In this document: in pieces, positions 23,501-35,001 of the stretch | How the letters are laid out: each line of letters begins with the position of its first letter | Numbering within the stretch: the stretch's first letter is position 1 | Source: Cucumis sativus | Taxonomy: Eukaryota > Streptophyta > Magnoliopsida > Cucurbitales > Cucurbitaceae | Direction of reading: 5' to 3' | Length of the DNA: 64,000 nucleotides | Assembly: GCF_000004075.3 (NCBI RefSeq) | Contig: NW_022279527.1 | Coordinates: 1-64,000 of the forward strand | Program-made: the position numbers and the translations under genes | The notes under the pieces: generated by a model | The model's database searches: none | What the model was told of the DNA's origin: nothing | What the model saw: only the letters and a program-made list of their open reading frames with translations

Positions 23501-24465
23501 AACACAATTCAAAGCAGAAGGAGGAATGCAACTATACCCAATTCATAATTGTATTTGGAACACTAATAATTTTAGCACAAATTCCATCTTTCCATTCTCT
23601 AAGACATATAAACCTTATCCCTCTCACTCTATACCTTGGCTATAGTGCTCTTGCAACATATGAAAATTCTCGTAATTAAAAATTCATACACAATTTAAAT
23701 TAAATTAAACATCAAGACCCCTGTTGAAGATGAATCTCTGTTCATTTTTCTTTTTATTAATAAACAAAAGTTTTTAGGTCCATTTCTTTCAACAACCTCC
23801 TCAGGGATCCTTAATTATCTCTTTCCATGTTCATAACTACTCTAGTCATGCAAAGATTAGGGTTCATGGCCAATCAACAATTAATCTGTGATCAAGATAT
23901 TATAAACGTTATTCACATAAAAACATGAAAAGATTAAGAGCAAATAATCAGATGCATTACAAAGAGTAATTCATAAACTCTGTCTTCATCTATCCCTAGG
24001 ATTAAGAGTTTAGCTACCCCATACTTCACAATCTAAAACACAAAACTCAATACAAAACCATAACAAAAATTAAAGGAGAAGAAAAAGAAAAAGAAGAAGA
24101 AAAGCTAGTGATTCGTATTATTATCAGACTGTGTATAACAGTATGTGTTTTTTAATATTCTTTGTTTCCAGCTCCAGTGTACCAAAATATTATCACAAAC
24201 TCCACAATCCTTCTCTTTCCAATCCCTAAACTAAAAGATAATAGATTTAAACAATAAATCAAGTTATTCGAGGTACTTGGATCCTCCCTTCTTGAGATCA
24301 CAATCTCAAGCCCTAAAACCCAAATATTGCTTCTCTTCTCCATTCCCCTATCCCTCTATTTATAACCAAATGTAACCCACTCCCTAACTATTTATGCCCT
24401 CAATACCCAAATAACCCCTAATACCGATCCTATTCGTCTCAAGGTGGTTTCAAAATGTAGACCAT
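23501..24465. other. Repeat-like DNA, possible LTR remnant
   Basis: A-rich DNA with phrases typical of plant LTR ends (ctatttataaccaaatgtaa, ctcaatacccaaataacccc, attcgtctcaaggtgg near 24355-24445). No boundaries, primer site or domain could be assigned. No coding sequence was recognised. Confidence 0.4.
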
Positions 24466-24539
24466 TTTGAAGGGGGCAGTGACTGCATTTTTACCATCTT
24501 TATTTAATTTCATCTATGTAGAATGCCATAACTCACAGG

Positions 24540-25512
24540 TTGATGACGGTGAATGGGAGCTGTATCCACAAGTAACTGCTCTATGCATTGGAAATGCTAA
24601 ATACTTTGGCGGTGGTATGAAAATTGTGCCAAATGCCGATCCTTCCAACAGGAGTCTAGAGGTATAATTCGTTTCTGTGGATTTTATTTGATCACTTTTT
24701 CCTTCCTTGTCTTCTTAACTATGTGATGCTTTTCTTTGCAGGTAGTAATTCTTCAGGATTTCAAGTGGTATGACTTTATTCTGAATTTACACAAAATATA
24801 CAATGGGACATATTTGACGGTGAAAAACGTAACATCAAGAAGGTTAGTCATCTCTTTAAAAATTATAATGTGCCTAGATTTTCCATTTTGTATTTCAATT
24901 TTCTCTCTCCAACGGTCTGTTTTATGTTGGAGACTTGTGGAAGCAGAGGTGAAGAAACTATAATTGAACTGGATTTGCATGGAGCATTGTGATTTTCATT
25001 TCTGTCAAGTTTTTGCTTGAGAAAAACTTACACTCAAACTTATATGGAGATGCTTTATTTACCTAGCAGAGAAGCCCTAAGAAAAGTAATATTGTTAAAC
25101 CTTCTTACTTCTGGCATTCTGATGTATCCTCAACCAAAATTAGAAAGTGATATGATTATCCTTTTTTCCTTGTTAAATCTTTGTCAACGTTGATGAACTC
25201 AATTAATCGATATCAATGTAACTCATCCATGGTTGAACATATGATTGAGCATGATTTCACATTTCAGCTCCACCTCATTAAAATTCATTGTTTGGCAATG
25301 ATGCCCTTTTCTCAATCAAAACTTCCTATTTCTGCTTCTGAGCTTGTTCGTCTGCAATGCAACTATCATCAGTTTATTGTTTTGTTGTTCATGCAGCGTT
25401 CGTTCGATCGAAGTGGAAGAAGTTTCTTGCAGCGGCAGCATATATGTTCAATCTGATGGGAACACTTGGGGTTTCTTCCAAGGAAATTCCATATTCTACC
25501 AGCTGCCATTGA
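24540..25512 (+). pseudogene. Sphingoid long-chain-base kinase 2-like, three 3' exons with frameshift
   Basis: Exons at 24540-24661 ([20 protein letters not shown]), 24742-24841 ([20 protein letters not shown]) and about 25397-25512 (RSIEVEEVSCSGSIYVQSDG) have normal GT-AG borders and matching phases. They match the C-terminal half of the plant diacylglycerol/sphingosine-kinase-like family that includes mitochondrial LCBK2, which would phosphorylate sphingoid bases or related lipids. In the last exon, one base is missing after SDG (about 25460): the expected LGFLPRKFHILPAAIEM is found in the next frame, ending at a natural stop. The catalytic N-terminal exons are not in the window, so this is a partial, frameshifted copy. 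Confidence 0.75.
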
Positions 25513-25619
25513 AATGATATGCTGAACATGAGCTCCCTTTTGCAGAGAGAGAAAAACAATAAGCAAAAGCTTCGTAGCCGTAGGATCCTTTTTTTCTAAC
25601 GTGGACTCCTCTCTCAAAT

Positions 25620-27005
25620 TAGAGTAGACAAAGTAAGTTGTTATTTTACTTTTTTTTTGTATCGAAACCTTCTTTATACAAAAGCTTCATACTTTCATCC
25701 ATGGCCAAATTAGAAAATAATGTTCACAATTTCTTGTCTTGTTAAATGAAATTTCACATTTTTTGAAAATTTTGGATTATAATTATTTGAAAAACAAATT
25801 TTTTTTTGCTAACTTTACTGAAAATTTTGTTGCTTTACGGGTTACCCTTTTAGTTAATGGTTCTTATTAGACAATTTTTTTACCTTTAAGTTTTTCTCTT
25901 TGAAATTTGATTTTTTTTAGTCTAATTTTTAAAAACAAAATATTTGTTTTAGTTCTAATTTTTTTTTTTTTTGCGTTTTAAATGGGCTTTATGACAAATA
26001 ATTCAAATGTTTCTTAAATGGGCTTTTCTTCTCTAACTCCTTTCTACTTTTTCCCTCCTCCCCCTTCTCTCTCTCTCATTTCAAATTTCTTCCCCACTTC
26101 TTCTCTAACGGCTGCCTCTCTCTCTACTTTCTCTCTCTTCTCCCCTTCTCTCTCTCTCTCATTTCAAATTTCTTCCCCCAACTTATTCTCTAACTTCTGC
26201 CTCTCTCTCTCTACTTTCTCCCTCCTCTCCCCTTCTCTCACACTTTTCTGCCGTGTTTAGGATATCTTCTTGTCAAATCGAACATTCAAACGTATTTGTA
26301 ATTGTGATTTTGGAATTAATGTTTGGTCAATTTCTTTTCATATCCACAGAATCAATGATTTTGAAGTGTTAAAACTTTCTTATTTAAATATTTTAAAGAG
26401 CTATGAGCTTTGAGGTGGAAAAGTTGTTCTCTCTGTGTTTTTTTCTCCCTGTTTTGTGGGCTGTTTTGGATATGTTGTTTTTGGTTTTGGTTCTTTGGTG
26501 CTTTGTTGTCATTTCCTTCGGTGCTTTTGTTTTCTTCATCTGTTTGTGTTGGAACTCCAGTATGTAGTATTTCAATAGTAAACTTTATTGATGAATAACG
26601 ATGTAAATCCTTAGTACAATATAAGAATGCAAAGACTCTCCAACTGTTTTAATTTTATTAAAGTACATTATATTCAATCTTCATTTTCTTGGTTCTTCTG
26701 TAAATGATATTTCTTCTATTATGGATTTGCATTATACAACACTGCCATATTAAGGCATAAAGTTACGAAAATTAGAAACATACCCTTTGTAGGTGAGAAT
26801 GTTGTATGTATATATATATATATATAAATTAGTTATCTTTTTTAGTCCTATATTGTAAAAAAATATGATTGTTTGTTGAAAAAAAAAGGACAAAACAATG
26901 GACCAATGGACCGCTAATATGAGTCGGTGAACGAGATAATTAATTCTCTAAATCCATTTAAGCAAAATTAAAAAAAAAAATCTAATGAAAACCCTACATG
27001 TACAG
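25620..27005. other. Non-coding, CT-rich and AT-rich repeats
   Basis: It includes two similar CT-rich stretches (26030-26110 and 26130-26240), each with tctctctctcatttcaaatt and ttcttcccc. Segment 26646-26805 matches block B. A TA microsatellite is at about 26807-26826. No coding exon was recognised. The CT-rich stretches resemble the 5'UTR-like sequences at 27005 and 33140. Confidence 0.6.
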
Positions 27006-27480
27006 TCTCTCTCATTTCAAATTTCTTTCTCCTCTTCTCTAACGGCCAAGTCTCCCTCTCCTCCCCCCTTCTCTCTTGCTCTCTTGTCTTCTTTGGCCTA
27101 TCTCTCAACAGAAACCCTGTCATACCCATTTTGCGGATCCATCTCCATCTTCTTCTCTTAGTCGCGATCCAATCTCCATCTTCTTCTCTTAGTCGCGCAT
27201 CCAATCTCCATCTTCTTCTCTTAGTCGCGGATCCAATCTCCATCTTCTCTCTCTCAGTCGCGATCCAATCTCCATCTTCTTCTCTCAGTGCGTCCTTTCC
27301 ATTTCTTCGTACACTCCATTTTCGAAACCCTATCATACCCATTTCACCCATCCATCTCCATCTTCTTCTCTTAGCGCGTCCTTTCCATTTCTTCTTCTTC
27401 TTTTTGTTCGTACACTCCATTTTCCCTTTCTCTTCTCAAACCCTAATTCTTCTTTGTTCGTACAACCAAAACCAGTTTAA
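27005..27480. other. CT-rich 5'UTR-like DNA
   Basis: Strongly pyrimidine-rich on the plus strand, with ctctctcatttcaaatttct, ttctctaacggcc and gaaaccctgtcatacccatt. It looks like the leader of a plant gene, and a shorter relative lies at 33130-33300 in front of the KIN-12 exon. Two copies of gcgtcctttccatttcttc (about 27291 and 27377) bracket a small duplication. It may be the promoter-proximal part of the candidate exon that follows. Confidence 0.45.
27135..27293. repeat. Minisatellite, about five units of 30-33 bp
   Basis: The unit is close to gatccaatctccatcttctt followed by ctcttagtcgc. Units differ by one or two bases, and the fourth contains an extra ctct run. A further half unit appears at about 27352-27375. 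This is probably replication slippage in a CT-rich leader. Confidence 0.9.
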
Positions 27481-27489
27481 CCAGTGTTG

Positions 27490-27780
27490 ATTCCTCCTCT
27501 ACTTCGACCTGTGATGCTCTTTTCTTCTTCCCTCGCAATTTCGATTCCACCATCCTCACGATTTTGGTTGCAATTTCTACTCTCTTCAACCTCAACCTTC
27601 TGGATTCCCTCACTCTCACCGGATTGACTTCAATGTCCTTGGAACCTCCACTACTACTACTACTACTCCACTCATCAAAGAATCCGCTGGATTATCAGAC
27701 GCTCCTCTTCCTTTCCTTTCTAATCCTTGTCTCTCTTTCAACTCCAGCGGTGAGCCCCCGAACGAATCGCATTACTCCGT
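27490..27780 (+). CDS. Candidate first coding exon, unknown gene
   Basis: One plus-strand frame stays open here with codon-like composition and ends NPCLSFNSSGEPPNESHYS immediately before a GTGAGT donor at 27779. A second frame (starting at 27564) is also open and Leu-rich. The first reads as more protein-like, including a Thr run encoded by an ACT repeat at about 27650-27667. It follows a CT-rich leader. I recognise no family and no start codon is certain. It could equally be a decayed exon. Confidence 0.3.
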
Positions 27781-27789
27781 GAGTTCCCA

Positions 27790-29995
27790 ATTAATTCCAT
27801 CTTTATTTAATATTCAATTGTCCTCTTTCCATTTGTTTCAATTATTGAATAGAAAGTTACTTGAATGAACTATGTTCTAATAATTTCATGTGGTTCTGGT
27901 AAAGCACAGTGCATCCGGTCGAACTTCCCCCATTATGTAATTTTATGGAGGTAGTTTTGTAAATTGGATTGAAACAGGGGCTATTCAATGTGTATGCATT
28001 AAAATATAGGTATTGTTTTTCAATTAAATATAAATCGATTGAGCCTCCGATGTGCTAGTAAGAGTCAGATCTCCTCTGTGTATATATAGTTAGGTACTCT
28101 TCTTTTTTTTAGGTTCTGTCATATATATCACGGTCTGAAGTTGTAGCTGAACTTGCTTTCATCTTCAGTTTCTATCACTATTTAAAGGTTAGATTTTGTT
28201 CGATTAGAAGAATGTAAATTTGTCAAGGACAATAGCATGCTTAGTTTAATTGTACTCAAATATTGTTAATAAAACAATTGCTTTATTTGTGTTGATACCA
28301 TTATTTGTGTGGTAGATCTCTTGATTCATTTTGATGTTTGTATTTTGAAGACATACAAAGGTCATAATACTAGTTGCTATTCTTTTTATCTTGGTACGTT
28401 TCATTTTTTTTTAATATTTCACTGTCTCTATAATTGATTGTACAAACATATCTCATCATTCAATCACTTTTCAAGTTTTAGATTCTGAAATTTGTACATA
28501 TTGGGGTTTTCCTTTTTCTTTATTTTGGATTATTTCAAATCTCCAAAGATCTTTCTTGTAACATTTGCATATTTTAGTTTATTAAAATCTTCGAAAGTAG
28601 AGGAGAAGGCTCCAAAAGCATTCTGTCTCTCATTGCCTTGCCCTAACATTATCATCTGTGTAAGATGTGCCAATGAGTAGACCATGTTCTTTTACTTTTT
28701 TTTCCATAGCTTTTGAACCACTTTCCCTTTCTCTCCTTCTCTTTCATTCTTCTTTTATGTTAATTGGAAGAAGCTTTGAGGCCTCTCTTGAAAATAATGA
28801 GGTTTTGAAGGGGATAGAAAGAGAGTGATGGTGGGATCCATCAAAGGTTTGGGATTTCACACAATGTTCGCATCACTCTTTTAAATGTAATTAGAGGTTG
28901 AGGAGTTGATCGCCGATCATAGATAAGGAGGGCTGGTTAGTGGCTTGAAAAAGAATTCAGACAACATTAATTTTTTCTAAAAAATAAAACCAACCTTCCG
29001 ACGGTTGGTTAACACTCCTCGACAGTCGAGATAGGGTAAGACTTGTATTCTAGTTCTGTTGGTACCTGTATTTGTGCTTCATCACTTCATAATTGTACTT
29101 TTATTTATCCCCTTTGTATGTTTCCATGTGTTTCATGTTTGTCTTTTATGTTTCTTCTATTTATATATTTCTTCATGTTCTTCTCCATTCGGGTTTGCTC
29201 TTGCGGAGGTTACACATTCATTGTTGTGCTGGTACTTTAGTTAATGATGTCTAGTAATTTTTGTTTTGCAAATTTTCTTGTTAGTGCTCAAGTTTGATTT
29301 CATACTGCCTTTAGCATAGCTTTACGATTGCAGAATTCTTGCACATTGCCCTTTTTTATTTTGTTATTACTGATGGACTTATTTGTGATACCTTTAAAGA
29401 AGAAAATTTATGGCTATTTGTGTTGAAGTTTATTTTTTGATTATTGGTTGGTTTTTTCCCTCCACTTCTCTTAATATTTTGAAGTGTGTAATAAGGTAAG
29501 CAATTTTTTAGTCCCCTAAATTTGTTTTGTTGATGAATTGTTTCCTTTTTTTTTTCTCGGTTTTGTTTTCAGGTTTTCATCATTATTCATTTGGTGGCTA
29601 AATATTACTCATGGGTATTTGTTTGATCTTATTTTGTTGTGATCAATTGATATACATAATATGCACTATAAATTTGTTAAATTGTTGGATTATTTGCTTT
29701 TTTAATAAGGTTGGAGGAACCTCAAGGTACGTTTTGTTAAAGCATATTTTATATTGATAAATTGAAGTTGTCAAGTCTATAACAATGATAATGTTAATAC
29801 GAGTAAATTTATAGCAAATTTAGTTGACTTAACTTATTTACATGCTGGTTGCTCGGACTCTTGGAAAAACCTTACGTGCATTTTAACCCACGATAAGAGA
29901 ACTTAAGGTTGTTATGACTTACATATCAGTTTTTGAGATTTTCCTTTATAACTTTTTCATAGACCTTATTGTAGTTTTTTGTTCTTTATTTTTGT
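27790..29995. other. T-rich intron-like DNA, no gene seen
   Basis: Long T-rich stretches with no recognised exon. Two small palindromes lie side by side at about 28992-29031 (aaccaac and gttggtt around cttccgacg; then ctcgacagtcgag), possibly a relic of transposon subterminal repeats. If 27490-27780 and 30002-30619 belong to one gene, this would be its first intron. Confidence 0.5.
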
Positions 29996-30001
29996 TTGTA
30001 G

Positions 30002-30619
30002 GACGTTTCTAGAGAATGCAAGACCATGTTTGAGTGAGAAATTGGTCTCGATGAAATTGAGAGTTCAATGAACAACACATACAATGCAAGTAAATCTACC
30101 TACTCAAACCCATCTTCTATTTCTAAAGCAGAAGGGCTTTCGGTGGCTGAACCAAGTGAGTGATTAAGTTTTTTATCACCCGTATTATTTGTTATCACTA
30201 GGGAAAGAAAGCTGAGTAGAAAAAGTAGAATGCCAAATGGAAAAAAAAAGATCAGTAAGCAGCGTTATTATTTTAAAATAGAAAACAAAAATTAACATTA
30301 TTGTTAAACTGAGCCATTCTCGAGAACATGAAATAGAATTGGATAGCTGCCATGCATCGTGTCTATGAATGTTAAGAATGAAACTATCGGTAAGGTTATA
30401 GAATAATCATTCTACCAGCCTCAATTATGATACAGGGTTTATGAAATAGAATTTTCTTATGTATTGTAATAGTAGAAGATTCTTCGTTGGGAAGCAAAGC
30501 TTATAGCTTTGATGAGTATCTAAAGGTTACAGAAGAGCAACTGAAAGCTTACGATCAGCTCCAAACCAATTTTCCAGCACAAAGCCAGAGTGGATCCCAA
30601 GTACAACGGGAAGGTTGTT
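30002..30619 (+). pseudogene. Two exon-like blocks of an unrecognised gene
   Basis: Block one (about 30002-30155), after a tttgtag acceptor, reads EIGLDEIESSMNNTYNASKS and SNPSSISKAEGLSVAEPS. It has one in-frame TGA near its start (after KTMFE). Block two (about 30472-30619), after ttgtaatag, reads GSKAYSFDEYLKVTEEQLKA and YDQLQTNFPAQSQSGSQVQ. Both have non-repeat, protein-like composition, and the splice borders are plausible. I do not recognise the family. They may belong with 27490-27780. Confidence 0.35.
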
Positions 30620-30739
30620 AAAATCAAATCTCTTTTGTCTTATTTCATAACTATTTAGTTTTGATCTTAACTACAACAATTTTCATTTTTTTCTAGGTGA
30701 ACATTGTATGTGCTTAGAAATTAAGTGTTTTGAAAATTA

Positions 30740-30930
30740 GAGGTGAGCAATCACACTTAGAAACTAAGTGTAGAACCATAGAAATGTTACCCCATCGGTT
30801 CTAGCAACGCCTAGTTACCGCAGTTCATAACAAAGAAAGAAAAGAGGCTCGTAAATGCAGACCATAAAAAAGTGAGACAATCAACAATTATAAAAAAAAC
30901 ATATGCAATATGCATTAAAAAAAGCTCATA
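30740..30930. repeat. Block B fragment
   Basis: The strings cttagaaactaagtgtagaa, ggttctagcaacgcctagtt and acaaagaaagaaaagag match block B at about 6790-6930 and 36555-36720. Ends are by eye. Confidence 0.75.
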
Positions 30931-33125
30931 AAAAATATAGAGTCAAGTTAGTTAGGTCAAGTAGAACTTGTTGAGTTCCTTAGCTATTAGAGCTTTTGGG
31001 GGAAAACATCGATTTTGGTAACTGGTTTTCTTTATTATTTTAATAAATAGGAATCGACTTGCATTTTTTTAGTTTTTTTTTTTTTGTAAAAATAATGATT
31101 TGATTTGTTTGTTTTTAAGTATTGGGTTTGGCAAGATGTGGTTATCTCACATCGATTTTTTTTATAGAAAAGTTTGACTCAAAGACTATAAAAGAAACCT
31201 ATTTCATTTATTTAGAAATTCTCACTTATAAACATTTTAAGTTTTAGTGTGATTACTCTAATTAAATTCCTTCTGTATTATCTAGTTGGAGAGTGGATAA
31301 AAAATGTGAGTGGTTAAAAACTTTGAGAATGTGTTCTTATAATGGGGTCTCTCATGAGAGAGTGTTCTTGTAATTGGGGTCGGGCTTTGAGACTCAAATT
31401 AACTACCAAATAGGCAAGACTATGGTTTGGTATTTTTATAAGTTAATTTTGGGTCGAGCATTGTGGACTTTCCATATACGTTTAAAATTTTAAGTGAGAA
31501 TAAATTATTGCTAGGATTTGAGTAAATAGACGATGGGCCTTTCATTTTGGGCCATAGAGTACAATTTTCGAAATGGATCCAAACGAAGGAAAGTCACTCA
31601 TTGTGTGTGTGAACCTGATAAAGCCACGTAGGTTGAAGTTGCATAGACCAATTCTTTCGATCGTGTTGTTGGTTATCATACTTGTATCTTTAAAGTAGTT
31701 TGAACGAAAATGGACGATCCGAGACACAAATAGCACTACACCAAAATGAACTTTTAATAGCCCATTATTTTAAATGGGATGTGGAAAAGAACAACAAAGA
31801 AAAAGCGGGAAATAAATATTTAAGTTCCCTCTAAATATTTTCCCCCATTTTCGGCCTCTTTCAATCTAATTCATTTTGCTCTCTAGTGCGCTCTAGCACG
31901 ACTACGAAAGCCACGTTGAAACCCAACACGACGACTGCGATACCCTGCCTCTCACGATTGTTTCACAACAACATGCTGATCTCTCACCGTCGTCCACATT
32001 GGTTTTGCTTAGGGTTCGTCGTCTACCAGCCCATCCTCTGCTACTGTTAGACACTTGAAGCTAATGATTCAAGGTTAGTCTTTCTTCTTCCTTTCTTCTA
32101 CCTCGTTTTTATGGTAAGTGCATTGAATGGAATATCACAGTATATAAACTCTTTTCACCATTCCAAACTCTGAAATATTACTGTTGACCCAAATAATTTA
32201 TCCACCATACTGTAGATCTTAAGTTCCACATCCTCTAACAACCTCTGCTTACTATCTCTTTGCATCAACAACAATGTAAATACCTTCCAACTTCTATGCT
32301 CTCCTCGGTTATTGTCTCTTAATTTATGGGTAAGCTATTTTTCTATAGAAAAGTAGTTGGTGTGAAACAACCAATGGTCTGCATCAACTTCTATTTCATG
32401 AGCTTCGTAAACAAGTTTGGCATCAATACAATGTACTTTGGCTTTGACTTTATTTGTTTTCTTGTTGTACTGTATGTAGTTCAATTTTTGTCCTTTCGTG
32501 AATGCTGATTGTTCATATTTGTAGCATTAGATGGAAGAAGGAATTATAGGGACATTAATAAAGAACCTTGTGACGTCATTTTTTTTAACTATCTAATTGA
32601 ATAAATTGTAATGTTGGACAAGTAGAGTGCTTAGAATTAAATTTCTAATAATGATCCGCCAACTATTTAAGTCAAACAAGAACTGGATTTTACAACTTCA
32701 ACTTTTATACACTACTTCTAACTTCATGGGACAAACACACCCTACAAACTCATACTAACATACAAATTATGGAGAGATTATGAAATTCTATATTTAAGAG
32801 TTTGGTAACAATTTTTTATTCCACTTGGGACGTAGTTGAAAACCTATTTCGAGATAGATACATTTTAATATTTTTTATATCTTTCGAGATAAGATATAAA
32901 ATATTATTAAAATTAAGGTGATTCATTTTTTTATCTTTTATACATTTTTTTTTATTTCACAAATGTATTTTTTTTGTTCTTGATGTATGATAATTTTATA
33001 AATTTTATTTGTTGACTTTTTTTTTTTAATTCTAATAACCGAAAAAGTATATGTTTATGGATTATTTAAACTTTTAATTATTTTCATTCATAAGTAATAT
33101 TAAAAAGAATATGGATTATTATTAT
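30931..33125. other. No recognised gene
   Basis: AT-rich DNA. A CACTACACCAAAA string at 31734 resembles a CACTA-transposon end, but no partner or target duplication was found. Segment 31840-32090 looks like a gene leader (ctctagtgcgctctagcacg; cttagggttcgtcgtctacc), but no convincing open frame follows. The rest is T- and A-rich repeat DNA. Confidence 0.5.
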
Positions 33126-33289
33126 TGCCTTTTATACAAAACCCTCTCTCCCGTCAAATTTCTTCCCCATCCTTCTTCCAACGGTAACTCTCTCTACTTC
33201 CTCTCCCCTCTCCCCTTCTCTTTCGCTCTCTGTGAGTAACCCATCTTGCCGATCCACACCATCATCTTCTCCTAGCCCTAACGGCGCCA

Positions 33290-33722
33290 GAATCAAGAGC
33301 GGCAGACCCCTCGGAAACCCAATTCGTCTTCCAAAGTCCTTTTGTTCCACCGTCACCGTCAGATCCCGACTCCATGGTTCTTGATTCCAAACCCTCGCCG
33401 GCTAAGTTGAAGAGCCCGCTTCCACCTAGGTCTCCCTCTTCTAACCCACTTAAGCGGAAGGTATGAAGACCGTTCCTGAGAATTCCATCTCTGGATTGTC
33501 TGATTCGGGTATGAAGGTATTTTACGTGTTGTGGTATGATTATGGGGGTTTTGGATTATTTGTCTTAATTTCGGTGGTGTAGTGACAGTTTTAGTTTAAG
33601 ATTCAAGTTTGGAAGTTTTGCCTAGTGTGAACTGTCTCTGTGATTTTCAGGTGGTAGTGCGCTTGCTGCCGCCATCCAAGGACGGAGATGAAGGGGATAA
33701 TATAATACAAAAGGTTATGTGT
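33290..33722 (+). pseudogene. KIN-12 (phragmoplast) kinesin, N-terminal exon pieces
   Basis: The first exon, around the ATG at 33374, reads SKPSPAKLKSPLPPRSPSSN then PLKRK. It is continued one frame over by TVPENSISGLSDSGMK up to a GT donor at 33517. The second exon, from 33651, reads VVVRLLPPSKDGDEGDNIIQ. This is the proline-rich N-terminus and first motor strand of KIN-12 kinesins (PAKRP1-type), which position the phragmoplast. A frameshift lies after PLKRK at about 33460. In the motor strand, RMRPP-type residues have changed to RLLPP. The P-loop exons are missing, so no motor could be made. After about 33722 the sequence switches to other DNA. Confidence 0.7.
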
Positions 33723-33857
33723 CGATGAAGTTAGCGGACAGTGGGCAGATGCAGATGAATTCTTTAATGAGGTAAACCTGATCAGAGGATTACTTGAAAG
33801 CAAACCTATTCTTTATTTGAATTTCGATAATTAAAGATTTGTCATAAAAAAAAAAAA

Positions 33858-33935
33858 GGGGGAACTTCACTTTTGGCCTAACCAAAACCAGACCACCTAC
33901 TCTTAGCGTTCTAGACATAGCATCGATTTTGATGA
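33858..33935. repeat. Block B fragment
   Basis: The strings cttcacttttggcctaacca and ctcttagcgttctagacata match block B at about 6975-7030, 36758-36810 and 37193-37250. Confidence 0.8.
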
Positions 33936-34661
33936 GGGGAGTTGCCAATTGGATCGATATTATTTATGGGGCCATATTCCTTAGGGAAAAACTTTCTCAG
34001 AATTTTATGATTTTGATCTGGTTTGATGTAGAAATATGGAAAGGCAGCTGTGGATAACCTCCATCAGATAAATTAGGAAGCGGATTAAAAAATATATGAT
34101 ATGGTTATGCCATCAGTATATATCTACAACAAAAGAAAACAAAAAGAATTAGATACTTAAGAATTCAAATAGCAATATTTATTAAGAGTTCTACACTTCA
34201 ATGATTTTACATAAAATTCTCACTCTCCCTCTATTGTAGCCTTTTCCAGCCACTGCACAAATGCCCACGGTCTGTTCAAGACGATGTGGCCCTGAGAACA
34301 GAATATACAGTTTAATGAAATACGAAAAAGAATCCTACACATTTGAAAACAAGACATTACATTTCATGGGAAAGAAACAATGAGTACGTCCAAAGTAACA
34401 ATAACTGAGTTAAATGAAGATAAAGAAGGAGGTGCAAAGAAATATGCTTTAAAATCTCATTACTGGTTCTATTATTATCATTAATAAGATTGATTTATTC
34501 TATAAATTGTCTTCAATATCTTTAGAGCACAGTTGTAAAGGAGATCCTAGTTCATATTGCCAAAACTCAAATCTTAATATTTTTTTTGAAGAGTTAGGCA
34601 AATCACTATTTAGATGCGGACTACTTTAATACTTCAATGAGATATTTTGTGGCTGTACAGG

Positions 34662-34919
34662 AACAGGCTATGTGAAAGAGACCAGGCTATTCGCAAACTG
34701 GAAAGGGAAATAGAAGATAAAGATAGGGAATTGCAATCAATTAAATTAGACAACGACGCAGTTGTTTTTTTTTCCCCCCTCATGCTTGATGTGCTTACAT
34801 AAGAATGTTTTGTAATGATCTGCTTTTTTCTTCACTAACCCTTTTATTCTATAATTTCTTCACAGGCTTGGGCCAAGGATGATCTTCTGCGGGAACAAGA
34901 TAAGGAAATAGCAACTTAA
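34662..34919 (+). pseudogene. Coiled-coil protein gene fragment, two exons
   Basis: Exon 34662-34760 reads NRLCERDQAIRKLEREIEDK then DRELQSIKLDND. Exon 34866-34919 reads AWAKDDLLREQDKEIAT and then hits TAA at 34917-34919. Both have good AG acceptors, and the first has a GT donor. The heptad-rich, charged sequence matches a conserved plant coiled-coil protein that I remember but cannot name with confidence. The bases at about 33723-33770 (LADSGQMQMNS in one frame) could be an upstream exon of the same gene joined to the KIN-12 piece. The stop and missing exons make it a fragment. Confidence 0.55.
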
Positions 34920-35001
34920 AGGTTACATTTTTTGTTGATGCCCTTCAATTTTTCCCTTCTTTTGCCATTGATTTTACTTTTTGCTTACGCTAACATCCTA
35001 G

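Noticed and set aside
27131..27490. 119-codon plus-strand frame rich in His, Leu and Ser, and the 150-codon minus-strand frame
   Set aside because: Both are low-complexity readings of the CT minisatellite and leader.
31734..33584. CACTACACC at 31734 and GGTGTAGTG at 33576-33584 as ends of a CACTA element
   Set aside because: Only 9 bp match, the flanking 3-mers (tag and aca) differ, and the right motif lies in the KIN-12 intron, whose exons continue on both sides. Probably coincidence.
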